Origin: Phytoseiulus persimilis
Taxonomy: Eukaryota > Arthropoda > Arachnida > Mesostigmata > Phytoseiidae
NCBI GenBank assembly: GCA_037576195.1
Contig: CM075101.1
Location: 35,960,001 to 36,024,000 of the forward strand
Direction: 5' to 3'
Length of the DNA stretch: 64,000 nt
The translations under genes and the position numbers were made by a program. Positions 38,790 to 49,782 of the stretch are shown in pieces. The notes beneath the pieces are model-generated. The model was given only the letters and a program-made list of their open reading frames with translations. It did not search any database and had not been told where the DNA came from. Positions within the stretch are counted from its first letter, which is position 1; each line of letters begins with the position of its first letter.

Positions 38790-40348
38790 CTGGGAGCGCT
38801 CTCGAGCGGACGGACAACCTTCAAATGCTCGCCGATTCGAGCGCGATAAGAGACATACGGTCTGTCTAGTTTCCGGCGACACGAATGCTCTGAGCGGAAC
38901 TTGAGACGGAACCGTAAGCTCTCTTCGGGAAAGCTTAGAACAGTCCAGCCCTGGCATCGAAGGGTTACAAGACCAACGAATGGAAAGGGGCGGGTTGCCG
39001 CATGATTCCATATCGATAGACCAATTCGAAATCACACGGCTGAACTGACACTATTTCATCGCGAGAAGATGGAGATCCCATCATAGACCATCCTCTTCAA
39101 CGAATCTGCGGACGGTACGAAATCTTCAGAGAGAAGCGCGGGCACTGAGTTCTCCCGATTCCTTCTCGGACAGCGATTTCCGAGCGTTTTTGCATTTCCA
39201 TCCTACGACTCCCCCGCCGAAGTCGCCTTGGAGATGTCAGCGTTGGCGAACAGCTCGCAGAACAGCGGCACTACTCAAACAATGACATGACAATGAGCTC
39301 GGAATTCGCACATGTAGACCAACTCTGTCAGCTAGCTTTCCTGGAAAATGAAACTATGATGTTCGTATGACGTTTGGATGCGAATCAACACGACGTCTCG
39401 TCGAGTCGGAGTGCAGGGATCGAAAATGGAGTTAAACTCGTCGGATAATTGCGTGATATCATAGGGAGCGAAGTCAATTAGGCTGACCGACTCGATGATT
39501 TCCATTCAGGGCACAGAAGAGCTGCGGTTGAGGATAGAAACATGACTGATCTGATGCGGTCGCCTCACCACAACGAGCGGAGATGTCCAGACATCGTTCG
39601 GCTGGCTTTATATTCAATTGACACTCAATTCAACGTCGGGTGACCTGGAAGAAAGACTGGTCCCCCGAACTCACCCGATCGAAGCGGTAACTGTTCTTCC
39701 GTGGCTCATAACCTTTGAGTCTGAGGAGATTTGAGTACGCTCGATGAAGATTCTCGGCATTCCGTCAACGACAGCCTGTCTTCCGACAGGAGCTCCACAG
39801 GAATTATTCATACCCAGGCCTCTCGGGAGAACCCCTCATAGGAACCAACTAGGTTTTCTGGTCTCAGACGTATATTTTCTCGGAGGTGGCTCCGTCCGGA
39901 GCGGGCTTCATTCCGCCAGATCTGGAGTGGCGTTCCAGAAGCAGCTCGGAAACAGCTCGGCTTCCGCTGGCCTTATGCGATGACCACTAAATCGGAAGCA
40001 GGCGCCACACAGCTCCTGTCGAGTAATATGTATCGACTGACGCGGGATTCCGAGATCGACAAAACCCGCTGCGGGCTCCTGATAGCTTCCATAGACGGGT
40101 ACGTTACGCTCTGTCGGTCAACAATAGCGCATCAGCCTTGAGATGTTTGTAGTCGGCAGGACTTCACTTCGCAGTGCGTTCTTTGGACGCGTTGCGCTGG
40201 TGACGACGACAACGGTTCACCCGCGGCGCAGAGTTCCCCTGCGCAACAGTGACGATGTTCCTGAAACCCTTTCGTCAGATGCGAGAGACACGCGCCGCCA
40301 GATCAGTCGAGCTTGGGTCTGTCACCAGTGAAGTTTGGCTATCGAGAG
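38790..40348. other. Upstream region of the BTB gene; nothing else recognised
   Basis: This interval must contain the promoter and 5' UTR of the BTB gene (+) and possibly upstream exons of the minus-strand gene ending at 38,674. I could not point to a convincing TATA/initiator pair or an exon. Confidence 0.35.
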
Positions 40349-41959
40349 ATGCCGGACATGAAACGCCCGACAGCCGTGAGCATAGAAGATCATAGCTATT
40401 GCAAGAAGCTCCTCCAGAACCTCAACCGAAGTCGAGGGAACCAGCATACCACGTGTGATGTCAACGTCATTGACCGTGAAGGTCAACGGTTTCCGGCCCA
40501 TAGAGCGGTTCTCGCTTCCGCGAGTTCGTACTTCGCCGCCATGTTCTCATCGAACTTCTTAGAATCGACCGAGGCCGAAGTCGTGCTACCGTTCAGCAAC
40601 GCGGTGACTTCTGCCATCCTGGAGTTCATCTATTCCGGCAGAGCTCAGGTGAACAATGGCATCGCCCTCGAACTGCTAAGTGCTGCCGACTTCCTACTGA
40701 TTGACTGCTTGAAGGGCCCGATCGTGAACTTCATTTGTGCCGATATCAGGAGCGTTTTCAGTGAACAGAACATCGACGCCATCGGGATCGATGCAGCATT
40801 GGCGGTTTTCAACGTGCTCAAATACTTTATCGAAAACGATGACACGATCGAAAGCATGGCACAGCTCCTGCTGGGAGTCGAGGAAAGAAGCCTCGATTCC
40901 GAAAACGTCGATCTGGACGAGATCTCGGACCCCCTTCTGGATGAGACCAATCAGCAGATCTCGGCCGTAACTCATGCCGACCGAAACCAGACCGACAGAT
41001 TGCCGTCTGGGACGAATGTTTACCGGATATTTTCAAACCGGCTGTACCGATTCGATGGATTCGGTTGGACTAGAGTGATATGTCCAGAGTTCAATGAGAA
41101 GGCGCCATCGTTGAAAAGTTTCGCGGTTGTCGACGAAAACGGTCAATTCCTGACCCACGCTCAAGACGAGCTGAGACTCTTCGAAATGGAGGGACCGTAC
41201 TGCGGAGCTCGCTCTCCTGGAGATCGATCCTTGAAACCGTTCGCTGAAAACCTCCTCTCGACCTCGTCGAGCCGACTCTGCTTCTCTGAGAACATTGTCA
41301 TGGCACTGTTCATCCAGCCAGGCGACGCTGAAGGAAATATTCACATGTGGAACGATGCGACGCAGAGTTTTAGGCCTTTTGGAGACATTTGGCCGCTGTC
41401 GGTGACCTACTTGGATTATATATTCGAGGACTCGCTACAAGGTCGGACGCGTTTGTTCATCGTTGGCAATTTCAGAACCTTGATCGATGAAACGGTCGCG
41501 AATTCCGTTTTCTCTTTCAATCTGTGCCCCATCACTGGAACTTTGCTCTCATTCAAATCCGTCCCCGTCCTCCCGTTCATCAACAACTCGTACATTTACC
41601 ATCATTTCGGGGGAAAGCTCATAGCCATACCCCGCATCATCGGCCGGAATTTTTGCAAGGACTTCTATCAGCTCGATGAGAACACGTGCACGTGGCTAGT
41701 TTGGGAGGAAGCGAAGCTCAAGGTTGAAAATCGCACGATACTGGACGTTGTATCTACAAAAGAGTACCTCTACCTGATCATGTCAAGCTTTGATCATCGC
41801 TGGCAGAACGAGTTCGTGCAATGGAACGGGCACGAGTTCACCGACGTCACTTTCTCTACGAGCATTCCCATCGAAGGAAAACTGCTGGAAAGGATATCTT
41901 GGATCGACTACAATGTGGTTGATAAGGTTCTCAAGAAGGCCCGCAGGTTGTGGCTGTGA
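40349..41959 (+). CDS. BTB/POZ-domain protein, intronless, kelch-like architecture
   Basis: This is an uninterrupted 536-codon frame. The open frame begins earlier at a TTG, but the first ATG is at 40,349 (a second is at 40,358). Residues about 35-125 form a clear BTB fold: CDVNVIDREGQRFPAHRAVL, then SSYFAAMFSS, then ILEFIYSGRA and LLSAADFLLIDCLKG. A shortened BACK-like helix region follows (VFNVLKYFIENDD). The C-terminal 300 residues have regularly spaced aromatic and Trp segments, like a degraded beta-propeller, but no clear kelch double-Gly motifs. BTB-BACK-kelch proteins are usually substrate adaptors of Cullin-3 ubiquitin ligases; that role here is inference. Lack of introns in an intron-bearing neighbourhood suggests retrotransposition or lineage-specific expansion. 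The stop is followed by AATAAA 183 bp later. Confidence 0.88.
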   Translation: MPDMKRPTAVSIEDHSYCKKLLQNLNRSRGNQHTTCDVNVIDREGQRFPAHRAVLASASSYFAAMFSSNFLESTEAEVVLPFSNAVTSAILEFIYSGRAQVNNGIALELLSAADFLLIDCLKGPIVNFICADIRSVFSEQNIDAIGIDAALAVFNVLKYFIENDDTIESMAQLLLGVEERSLDSENVDLDEISDPLLDETNQQISAVTHADRNQTDRLPSGTNVYRIFSNRLYRFDGFGWTRVICPEFNEKAPSLKSFAVVDENGQFLTHAQDELRLFEMEGPYCGARSPGDRSLKPFAENLLSTSSSRLCFSENIVMALFIQPGDAEGNIHMWNDATQSFRPFGDIWPLSVTYLDYIFEDSLQGRTRLFIVGNFRTLIDETVANSVFSFNLCPITGTLLSFKSVPVLPFINNSYIYHHFGGKLIAIPRIIGRNFCKDFYQLDENTCTWLVWEEAKLKVENRTILDVVSTKEYLYLIMSSFDHRWQNEFVQWNGHEFTDVTFSTSIPIEGKLLERISWIDYNVVDKVLKKARRLWL

Positions 41960-42142
41960 AACGTTTGCATTGGATGAAGAAAAAAACGGTTTCCGAGATC
42001 GTAGCGTTCGCTCAGTGACCGTTGTCGTTCGACCGAGCTCACAGAATGTGCTCACCCTCCTCGATTCACAATGTACATTGTATTTTGACGACACTGTAAA
42101 AAAATCCTAGGAGAGACGAGGGCACAACGGAAGGCGATTCCG

Positions 42143-42148
42143 AATAAA
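42143..42148 (+). terminator. Poly(A) signal AATAAA of the BTB gene
   Basis: A perfect hexamer 183 bp after the TGA of the BTB gene, followed by a T/C-rich stretch. Confidence 0.6.
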
Positions 42149-43620
42149 ATCTATCCGCTGTCCTTCTCGCAGCTGTTGATCTCCGTAATGGTTCGACATT
42201 TCTGTTCATTCCGTGACTAGGACCGTGGAATCGTGACATCCCATATCTATTCCCACAGCTTCAGGTCGATAATATCTGTTGCTGAGTTTCGTCGCCAATC
42301 GTTGACGGGTCTCTCCCTCTCCACATTCAATGTTCACTAAAAAGGAGTTCTCTCACCAGTACCATAGCGTACCCCATATTTCGGCTTCAGTCCTCTCCCC
42401 AAAGGTTTCAGTCCGGGCCAAAAGGCTCAATGCTGATGCTCATCAGTCGCCTTCCTCAAAAAAGGAAGTGGTCGTCCCCGGTATTGATCCGGCTCCCCAC
42501 TTTCTCTGCAAGGGAAGCTCAGTATGGGCCCAACATCGCGATGCTCGACCTATTATGAGCGAAGTTCCGAGGAAAAGGAGCGAGTGAAAAGTTTCCCGGA
42601 TTGTAGGTCGAAGCCAGGGCCTTTGGGTATTATTTTCGATGCAGAGAACGAAGACTCGATTCGGGTGAGTTTCGTTCCTAGAAAACAAGGATGACTCAGC
42701 TTCGTCATCCGGTGTTCGATGGCGACTCAGTCGGACGAGGCTCTTCCCTTACGCTGAACAATGCAGGGAAGCTTCTCCGCAGGCGTATCACTGCGTCAGG
42801 CGCGAGCAATCTTCAAGACCTCATTACGGGAGATCTGACGAGAGCGAATCGCCCGGAGGAAATGTCTCGTAGAGATACTCGTGGTTTCATTCACGCCAGC
42901 GACTGAGCTCGAATCGCGCGGCGCGGAGGCACTCGACAACGGAACCACAGCAGGGGATTCCGCGCTGGTTGGAAACGATCAGGCTTCGAGGGTGAATTGC
43001 CCTTCTATTCCCTCAACGCTCTATTTCCGCATGCTCCATGCTCAGGCACCGGTTCCAATCTGTCCTCTGCTGCAGGGTCCCTTCACGACCTGAGCGGAAG
43101 CCTTGGCAGCTTCCCGCCTCCGCTTCGGGAACCAGCCGAAAGGTCGAGGCCCTTTCGCCCCTCAGGGCTCCCAGCGTTTCGTCCATATGTGTGTTTACAT
43201 CGGAACGATGGCGTGTTCGTGTCAGCTTTCTGCTCGCTTGTAGGGGTTCGATCGAAACTAGTATGGAGTTGGCCAGGACGATTCTAGGAGTAGGTCTGCC
43301 CGACGGATATTCTAAAGGAGCTGTCGGTGAGTCATATCGACAGACCCACCGTTCTGCAGGTCGATTCGGAACGAGCCTGGAGCGACCCACAGAACGCTCG
43401 CTCGCGTGGTCGTCCGCACACACTCTGATCATCCTTTCCAGAACAGCTGACGGCTACGGAGCGTTCGCTCGGGTCGTCTAGTCTGGCGGACCCGTGTAGT
43501 AGACCGGCGAGTAAGAAAGCGGACACACGGGCGGCCGACAGTTCCGCAGGCAGGCCCAGAGACGCACTCCGCGATTCATCCCAGGGGATGGACTTTCTCA
43601 GAGTGACCGCCAAACAGTTA
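42149..43620. other. Intergenic, presumed SGSM3 upstream region
   Basis: About 1.5 kb between the BTB poly(A) signal and the first SGSM3 ATG. It presumably contains the SGSM3 promoter and non-coding first exon, but I could not identify a TATA or a clear initiator. The open frames present are short and overlap on both strands. Confidence 0.4.
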
Positions 43621-43647
43621 ATGTCCAACGAGGAATGGGTAAAGTGA
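43621..43647 (+). other. Short upstream ORF overlapping the SGSM3 start
   Basis: An ATG at 43,621 opens an 8-codon frame (MSNEEWVK, then TGA) that overlaps the presumed SGSM3 start codon at 43,635 in another frame. The TGG|GTAAAG inside it also looks like a splice donor, so this could instead be the end of an alternative first coding exon. Confidence 0.4.
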
Positions 43648-46600
43648 TCGTTCTTTCAGCGGACACGCTTTCTGAAGATGAGGATGAAGGCGAAGTCTTG
43701 GAAGCTGTCACGGTCAGAGCCAACCTGTTTGGTAGAGGAGGTGGTTATGCTCCTTCACCGGGAGGTCCGTTCTCGGCTCTCATACCATCAATGTGGCCTC
43801 AAGATTTGTTGGCCTCCCTCGCTCAGGTCAGTGGCTCGATCCGCTCCGCACTTCCTCAGGATCCAAACCGTTCTCGAGAGTCATAACGTGACCTCTGAAG
43901 CAGACGTATTCGGTTCTGTCGATTGCACGAAGCATTCCAAGAATCGACCCCACTCCGGAATCGGATGATACGTCTGCTCTACGAAGTACTTCGATGGCCT
44001 CCAACTCTTACGGTTTTACTTCAGCCCGAAGATGCTGGGTGTCATCACGACTGCCAATATGACGAGTTCGGTTTCCGCCTCGACGACGAGGAGTCTTCGA
44101 CGAGGCATTCTTCGCCTGGGAAGAACAACGCCAGCTCTCAGCGGGTTCCCTTGGAAAACCCCAACCATCGAGACGACTGGATAGCGTACTTGGAATTCGC
44201 GCACTCAGACAACACAGCAGCCGAACTGACCTGGGACCAGGTGGACCGGTACCTTGACAAGACAGATAAACTCAACACGATGATTACCGAGAAAGGTGAA
44301 CAGAGCTGGAAATGTTTCCCGCTACGGATGTGGCAGAAAGAGCGGAATACGCTAAGCTGCTGGCCCCGGCGCCTACTCTTCGCCGCTCCCGTGATTGCCA
44401 CTCCTAAATTAAACGTTTCCGTTCTCGGATGATAAGGCATTCCGCACTCATTAAGGCCACAATTATGGATGCGTCTCTCGGGAGCGTACCGGAAAATGGA
44501 TGCGTCCGATCTGAACTATCACGACATAGTCAAAGCTTCTGCGGGTGATCATCAGATGACTTCGAAACAGATCGAGAAAGATCTGCTTCGAACCCTGCCG
44601 AACAACGTGTGCTTTGCACGCAAAGATTCAACAGGTGAGCATACGGCTCCATTCCGTGGAGGGTCTCATCCGATTCAGACGGAGAGACGTGACTCGGAAT
44701 GAGTTGAGATGCGGAGCTCATCGTCCGTGATGATGTGAGTCTATGAGCAGTTTCCAGCCTCCCGTTCAGTCCTATTTCAACCTGATTTTCCCTCCATCAA
44801 GGCATACCTCGCCTACGACGGATTTTGCGAGGAATCGCCTGGCTTTACCCCGACATCGGCTACTGCCAGGGAATGGGAATGGTGAGTAGAGGTGTTTTGG
44901 TCCGTTTTCCGAACAGACTTTTCTGCTCTCCTCATGTTGAACTACATAGCTGGGTGTCCAAGTTCACACACTCACACTTACCCAGACAACACGGCGATCG
45001 AGGCCATGTGTTCGCTGGAATAGCCCTCCTTTCGCCTCGACACAGCTTTGTCAACATTCGACGTTGAATGTGTACTAAGACTGGCAAGTTTTGAATGGCT
45101 TGAGTTGACGTTTCTGAGGACTCGTATCCGATGGGGGATCGCGCTAAGTCTGTCTGTACTGATTGCGCATGTATACTTTGGGAACTTCGTCGCAATTTTC
45201 AGTCAGCAGTCGAACAAATTCGGTACTTTCAGGTGGCTGGAACTCTCTTGCTGTTTCTCGAAGAAGAAGAAGCATTTTGGATACTGTGTACCATCATTGA
45301 AGACCTCCTGCCGCCGTCATACTTTGCCACAACCCTGCTGGGAGTTCAGGCTGATCAAAAGGTGTTGCGAACACTGATAGGTGAGTTCATGTTCTCGCAC
45401 TCAGTTCTGCACCAAGTTGTTTAGATGGAACGTCACCAACGGCGATCTGTCTAATCTCTCATCGGAAGTGAAGATAGAACACTTCCGAACTTCCACTTTG
45501 CTGAGTTGACATTCGACCCTACAGGAACACAGCTCTCGCAGCTGCACCTGTTGCTAGTGGAACACGACATCGAGCTGAGTCTGATCACCTTACAATGGTT
45601 CCTTACGGCGTTCGCCTCCGTCCTCAACACCAGATGCCTCTTACGAATATGGGATCTATTTTTCTTCCACGGATCTCTGGTGCTCTTCCAGGTAACGGCC
45701 CGGTGGAGTTAGAGGATCGGATTGAGCTTCGCCTGCCTGACATACACGATCTCGAGATCGAGGCATTCCGTTTCAGGGACTCTTGGTTTGATCAGATCTA
45801 AGCGGGCATTCGAACATTCAAGGTGACGCTATCCTTGCTACGGGCCAAAGAAGCTGAACTGTCGTTGCTGGAGAATTCTGCGCAGATTTTCAACGCGCTC
45901 TCGGCGCTCCCGGGTGAACTCGAGCCCGCCAAACTCGAACAACTGATAAGCGAGAGCCAATCTTTCGAGCTCTACCAGGAAAACATCGACCATCTCCGCA
46001 GGAAACATCTTGCGTACCTTATGGCAGATCAGGGGACCCTGCTCAATCCAGAAAGTGTTCACAATTTGCCGAAACAGGTTGGTTTCCTACGGAATTTTTG
46101 GAAACATCTAAAACAATGCTGTGGTAATAAAATTTAGCGACACGTCTGAATTTTGTGTAATCCTGTGATAGTCATCGCACTCACATAGGCCAAGCTCGAG
46201 ACTGAAATAAGCCGTTTTCAACGGCACATCTCCAGTCCTATGAAATCCAATGATAAAACACGCTGAATTTCCGGTTCTGTGATTCCAATTTCCGACACAA
46301 GACCCTTCGTTTCATCTGTTTAGCATCTCACAAAACGCCAGGTCAAACGCAACAAGACCGTGGTTCAGGTCATCCTCGGGAATAACATGGCCGACGATCA
46401 AAAAGAGGAAAGCGTCAGAACGAAAAACATCAAACAAACGGAAATCCTCGTCGATCTAAGAGAAGCCATTCTCCAGGTAGGGAAGTTACCAACGAATGGT
46501 CACTTGCTACTGCCGGGAACGCCTGTCTCGGCAGCTTTTTATAACGATTGGTCTTGATCAGATCGGCACGACTGCTAGTTACGACTCGACTCACCAACAT

Positions 46601-48028
46601 GGTTTCGGCGCCATCTTGCATCGGATGACTATGAGTTTTAGGGAATGATTGTCACCTATAATATCTGAGCAAATTCTTGTGACTGTTACAGATCGCTCGA
46701 CATTTTACTTCGTTGGATCCGAAGATCAAGATCAATCTCACCGCCGACTACTCAATGGAATCTCATTCGAAGGACTATCAGCACTTTGCCTTGAACACAT
46801 CAGTCAAACAGAAACGAGCCAAAGCTCTCTTAGACTTTGAGAGAAGTGATAATGACGAGCTCGGTTTCAAGAAAAATGATATAATTGTTGTTGTAAGTCA
46901 GCGCGACGAACATTGTTGGGTGAGTGGAACGGTCGACACTTTTCGCGCTGGTTTCCTGCCGGCTCGCGAATCATCGATTTGGGACTCTCGACTGCTGCAA
47001 GTGACTCAAAAAGCCTTGGCTCCTCTTTCAGACCGGTGAACTGAATGGTTGCCGAGGCTGGTTTCCTGCCAAGTTTGTGAAACTTCTTGACGAACGTTCG
47101 AAACCCTACTCACTCGCGGGCGACGACACCGTCACCGAAGCAGTGACCGACCTGGCTCGCGGGGTGTGAGTTATTTTGAATCATGACACCAGTCGGCATT
47201 TTTTCTTCCCGAAGCTACAACGAAGGGGCATCTCGTTCTGATGGGGATATTTTCGTCCACAGCTTGTGTCCGGCCATCAAGGCTGTACTGGAATACGGGC
47301 TTCGGAGACCGTCGTTCGGGCAGCTGTCAATGCACCCTTGGCAGTTCATTGAAGAAGTCGCGAGTCGACAGGTGGAGAAGGATCGGAACTCGGTATACTC
47401 CAGATTGGTGCTTTGCAGAACGTTTCGGCTAGATGAAGATGGGAAGGTTTTGAGCCCCGAAGAAGTTCTCTTCCGCGTAAGATTATCTTCAAAACTTGGG
47501 AAGCTTCGAGGAAACATCAATGGAATGGAATTGGAAACTTCGGTAAATATTCCCGAGTTAATACGAAAAGTGTTGTTTCCAGTCCGTGCAAGTTGTAAAC
47601 GCGACGCACGACGCGGTGAACGCAGCTATGGACGTCAAACTGCGCACGTTGGTCTGCATTGGGCTGAACGAGCAGTTGCTGCATATGTGGTTCGAAGTTC
47701 TGTGTTCTAGGATCGACGTTGTGCAAAAATGGTATCATCCATGGTCATTCATCAATTCCCCGGGCTGGGTGCAAATTAAATGTGAATTAAGGTACCAAGT
47801 CCAACATTCTTCTTGCGGAACCTTTGACAAGCTATTCGCCCGGCAATCAGACGATCTAATATACATTCGTCTAACTCCGCTGTCGATTCCAGGCTCCTGA
47901 ACCAATTTTCTTTCAATTTGAGCCCCGATTGGGAACTCCCATCTAAAGTTGCTCCGTCCCAAGAGCCACTCAGAGAGGGCGTCCGTGACATGTTGGTGAA
48001 GCATCATTTGTTCTCTTGGGATCTCTGA
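43635..48028 (+). CDS. SGSM3: Small G protein signalling modulator 3 (TBC-SH3-RUN protein)
   Basis: Thirteen GT-AG exons join in phase: 43635-43826, 44025-44295, 44437-44634, 44802-44881, 45233-45380, 45525-45691, 45823-46077, 46324-46476, 46692-46919, 47032-47165, 47263-47476, 47583-47791 and 47893-48028. They total 2,385 nt, or 794 residues; vertebrate SGSM3 has about 750. Order of domains: an N-terminal [15 protein letters not shown] motif typical of SGSM3, then the TBC Rab-GAP domain (about 150-370). The TBC domain carries the arginine finger in IEKDLLRT (R206) and the glutamine finger in YCQG (Q243). Then come an SH3 domain (about 531-590, [20 protein letters not shown]) and a C-terminal RUN domain (about 610-794, ending KHHLFSWDL). 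Both catalytic fingers are present, so GAP activity toward RAB/RAP-class GTPases is expected from the family. Only the N-terminus is uncertain. Confidence 0.95.
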
Positions 48029-48488
48029 GATGAGCCCATGTTGAGGCTGACGGCCTCATGAATCATCTCCTACATTATACAGCCAACGTTTGTGAAGCCG
48101 GAATTCAGCTTTGGTTTCGTCGAAAGAGTCGACAAGAGTTCGGAAAGTTTCGTTCAAGCTGTTCCGTACGAGTGTTACTCTGTTCTCGTCTCAAATCTCA
48201 GGATTCTCCTCGGATTCTGCGCTTCGAGACTCCTTGTAAATCCTTGTTCATAAGCTATACAGCATGCGTTAGCCTCACCCTCGCGGGCCTCGGACGCCAC
48301 TCATGTTCCAGACTCATTTCCGTTACAAAGCGATTCATCGTTTCCTTGGTTCCGTTTCGTGCCCCGGAAAGACTCATGTCTCCAACCTGTATATCTCCCC
48401 CAATCGTTCTGGTAATATGCTGTTTGAATGTTGGAAAGCGCTAACTTAATTCGTTCCGCATTCGATCTGCTCTACTCTTCGTCATTGG

Positions 48489-48494
48489 AATAAA
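48489..48494 (+). terminator. Poly(A) signal AATAAA of SGSM3
   Basis: A perfect hexamer about 460 bp after the SGSM3 TGA, in an otherwise non-coding 3' region. Confidence 0.55.
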
Positions 48495-48566
48495 TATGTT
48501 TGACTGTACACAAATCAGGACCATTCTTCATCTCTCCTTAGCGTGCTTCCATCCGGTCGAACTTCG

Positions 48567-49079
48567 TCAGGTTTTTCGTCTCAATATAGGCGCGCGGAGC
48601 CGTAGTGCTCGCTGTGCTTCCGTCCCAGCAGATCCTTGATTGGCTTCCGTAACTGTTGCATAGAAGCACGTCGCACAAATCAGCGGAGGAAAGGGATATA
48701 TCGGCGCCCTCAGCGACAGAGTACGCGCTTTCGCAGTTTCTGGCATCTCACAGTCCTTCTCGAAAAGTCCAAACAGAGCGACCTCTCCGCGGCTCGACAA
48801 TCGTTGCGGGACTCGCTTCTGACTTGCTGGAAAAGCGCCGATTTTTTCCCCACTTATATGGGAAGGGGCGTAAGGTCTCCCTCCTTCAGAGACGGCACGG
48901 TTGTCCGCTGAGTTCACTAAGGAGCACATTTTAGGGGAGAACTCGATCCACCTCAGCAAAGCCGTTCGGGGAAAATTTGAGGATTCGATTAAGAGGAAAA
49001 GCATGCCACGCAGAACTCCGCACGAAAATCTCTTTCCGCGATAACTCCCAGCCCGAGATTCCATTATTTCCCTAGGCAC
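48567..49079 (-). CDS. Unexplained 170-codon open frame
   Basis: A single minus-strand frame runs from ATG 49,079 to TGA 48,567 between the convergent 3' ends of SGSM3 and the glycogenin unit. It is long for chance, but its composition (Arg/Ser/Pro mixtures, no domain, no low-complexity explanation) is not persuasive and no homologue comes to mind. It could be chance or a decayed element. Confidence 0.15.
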   Translation of the reverse strand: MPREIMESRAGSYRGKRFSCGVLRGMLFLLIESSNFPRTALLRWIEFSPKMCSLVNSADNRAVSEGGRPYAPSHISGEKIGAFPASQKRVPQRLSSRGEVALFGLFEKDCEMPETAKARTLSLRAPIYPFPPLICATCFYATVTEANQGSAGTEAQRALRLRAPILRRKT

Positions 49080-49451
49080 AGATCGATGAACTCGAATGAG
49101 GGGATACTATTCTACGCTTTGTTTGGGCTCCGACGAGATATACCGAACGAAATAAGAACCCATCGAGGTCGATCATCTCACTGGTGTTTATTCTTTACGT
49201 TCCATCCATATTACTTTTTGTGACTTTTTAATTATTGTTTCTTTCGATAGCTAAAGTATTCCGCGTTGCCCTCACTTCCTCAATGCTCGTTATCATTACC
49301 ATCAACACGACCAACACTTCGTAGAAAAGTCGTGCTATCCTAAATTGTGGGAGATTCTTGTGGTGATCTTCTTTATGAATGGTTCTTTCAACGTAAACGC
49401 TGAATGTAACAAATGTTTGCTTGCTTGCTTCTTATTCGCGATAGGTAGACA

Positions 49452-49457
49452 TTTATT
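49452..49457 (-). terminator. Poly(A) signal AATAAA (minus strand)
   Basis: TTTATT on + is AATAAA on the minus strand, about 330 bp beyond the stop of the Ala/Pro-rich exon. Another lies near 49,190. It would end the glycogenin-side transcript convergent with SGSM3. Confidence 0.45.
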
Positions 49458-49782
49458 GCACCGCTCGCGCGAGCATAGTCACTTCCGCTGCAGTTGTCGT
49501 TGCTACACGGATCAGATCGAATCGACCCAAGAATTGCCATAACAATATCTCCGTAGTAAATGTATATTTTCTCAATAAATAAGGGATTCTTCTTCAGTCT
49601 GCTTTTGGCAATAAGAAGTAGGAGAGGAAATCGATAGAGACGATTCCTTTGGCTTTGCACTGGTTGGAATCATTGTGTAGTCGGTTTTTTAGTCCACTTC
49701 CTTCGGAAATTCGTTTCGCCATGAGAAGAAATCGCTGCTTCATAAGGAACCATAATCGTGCATTTAGGGATTTCCTCCATCT

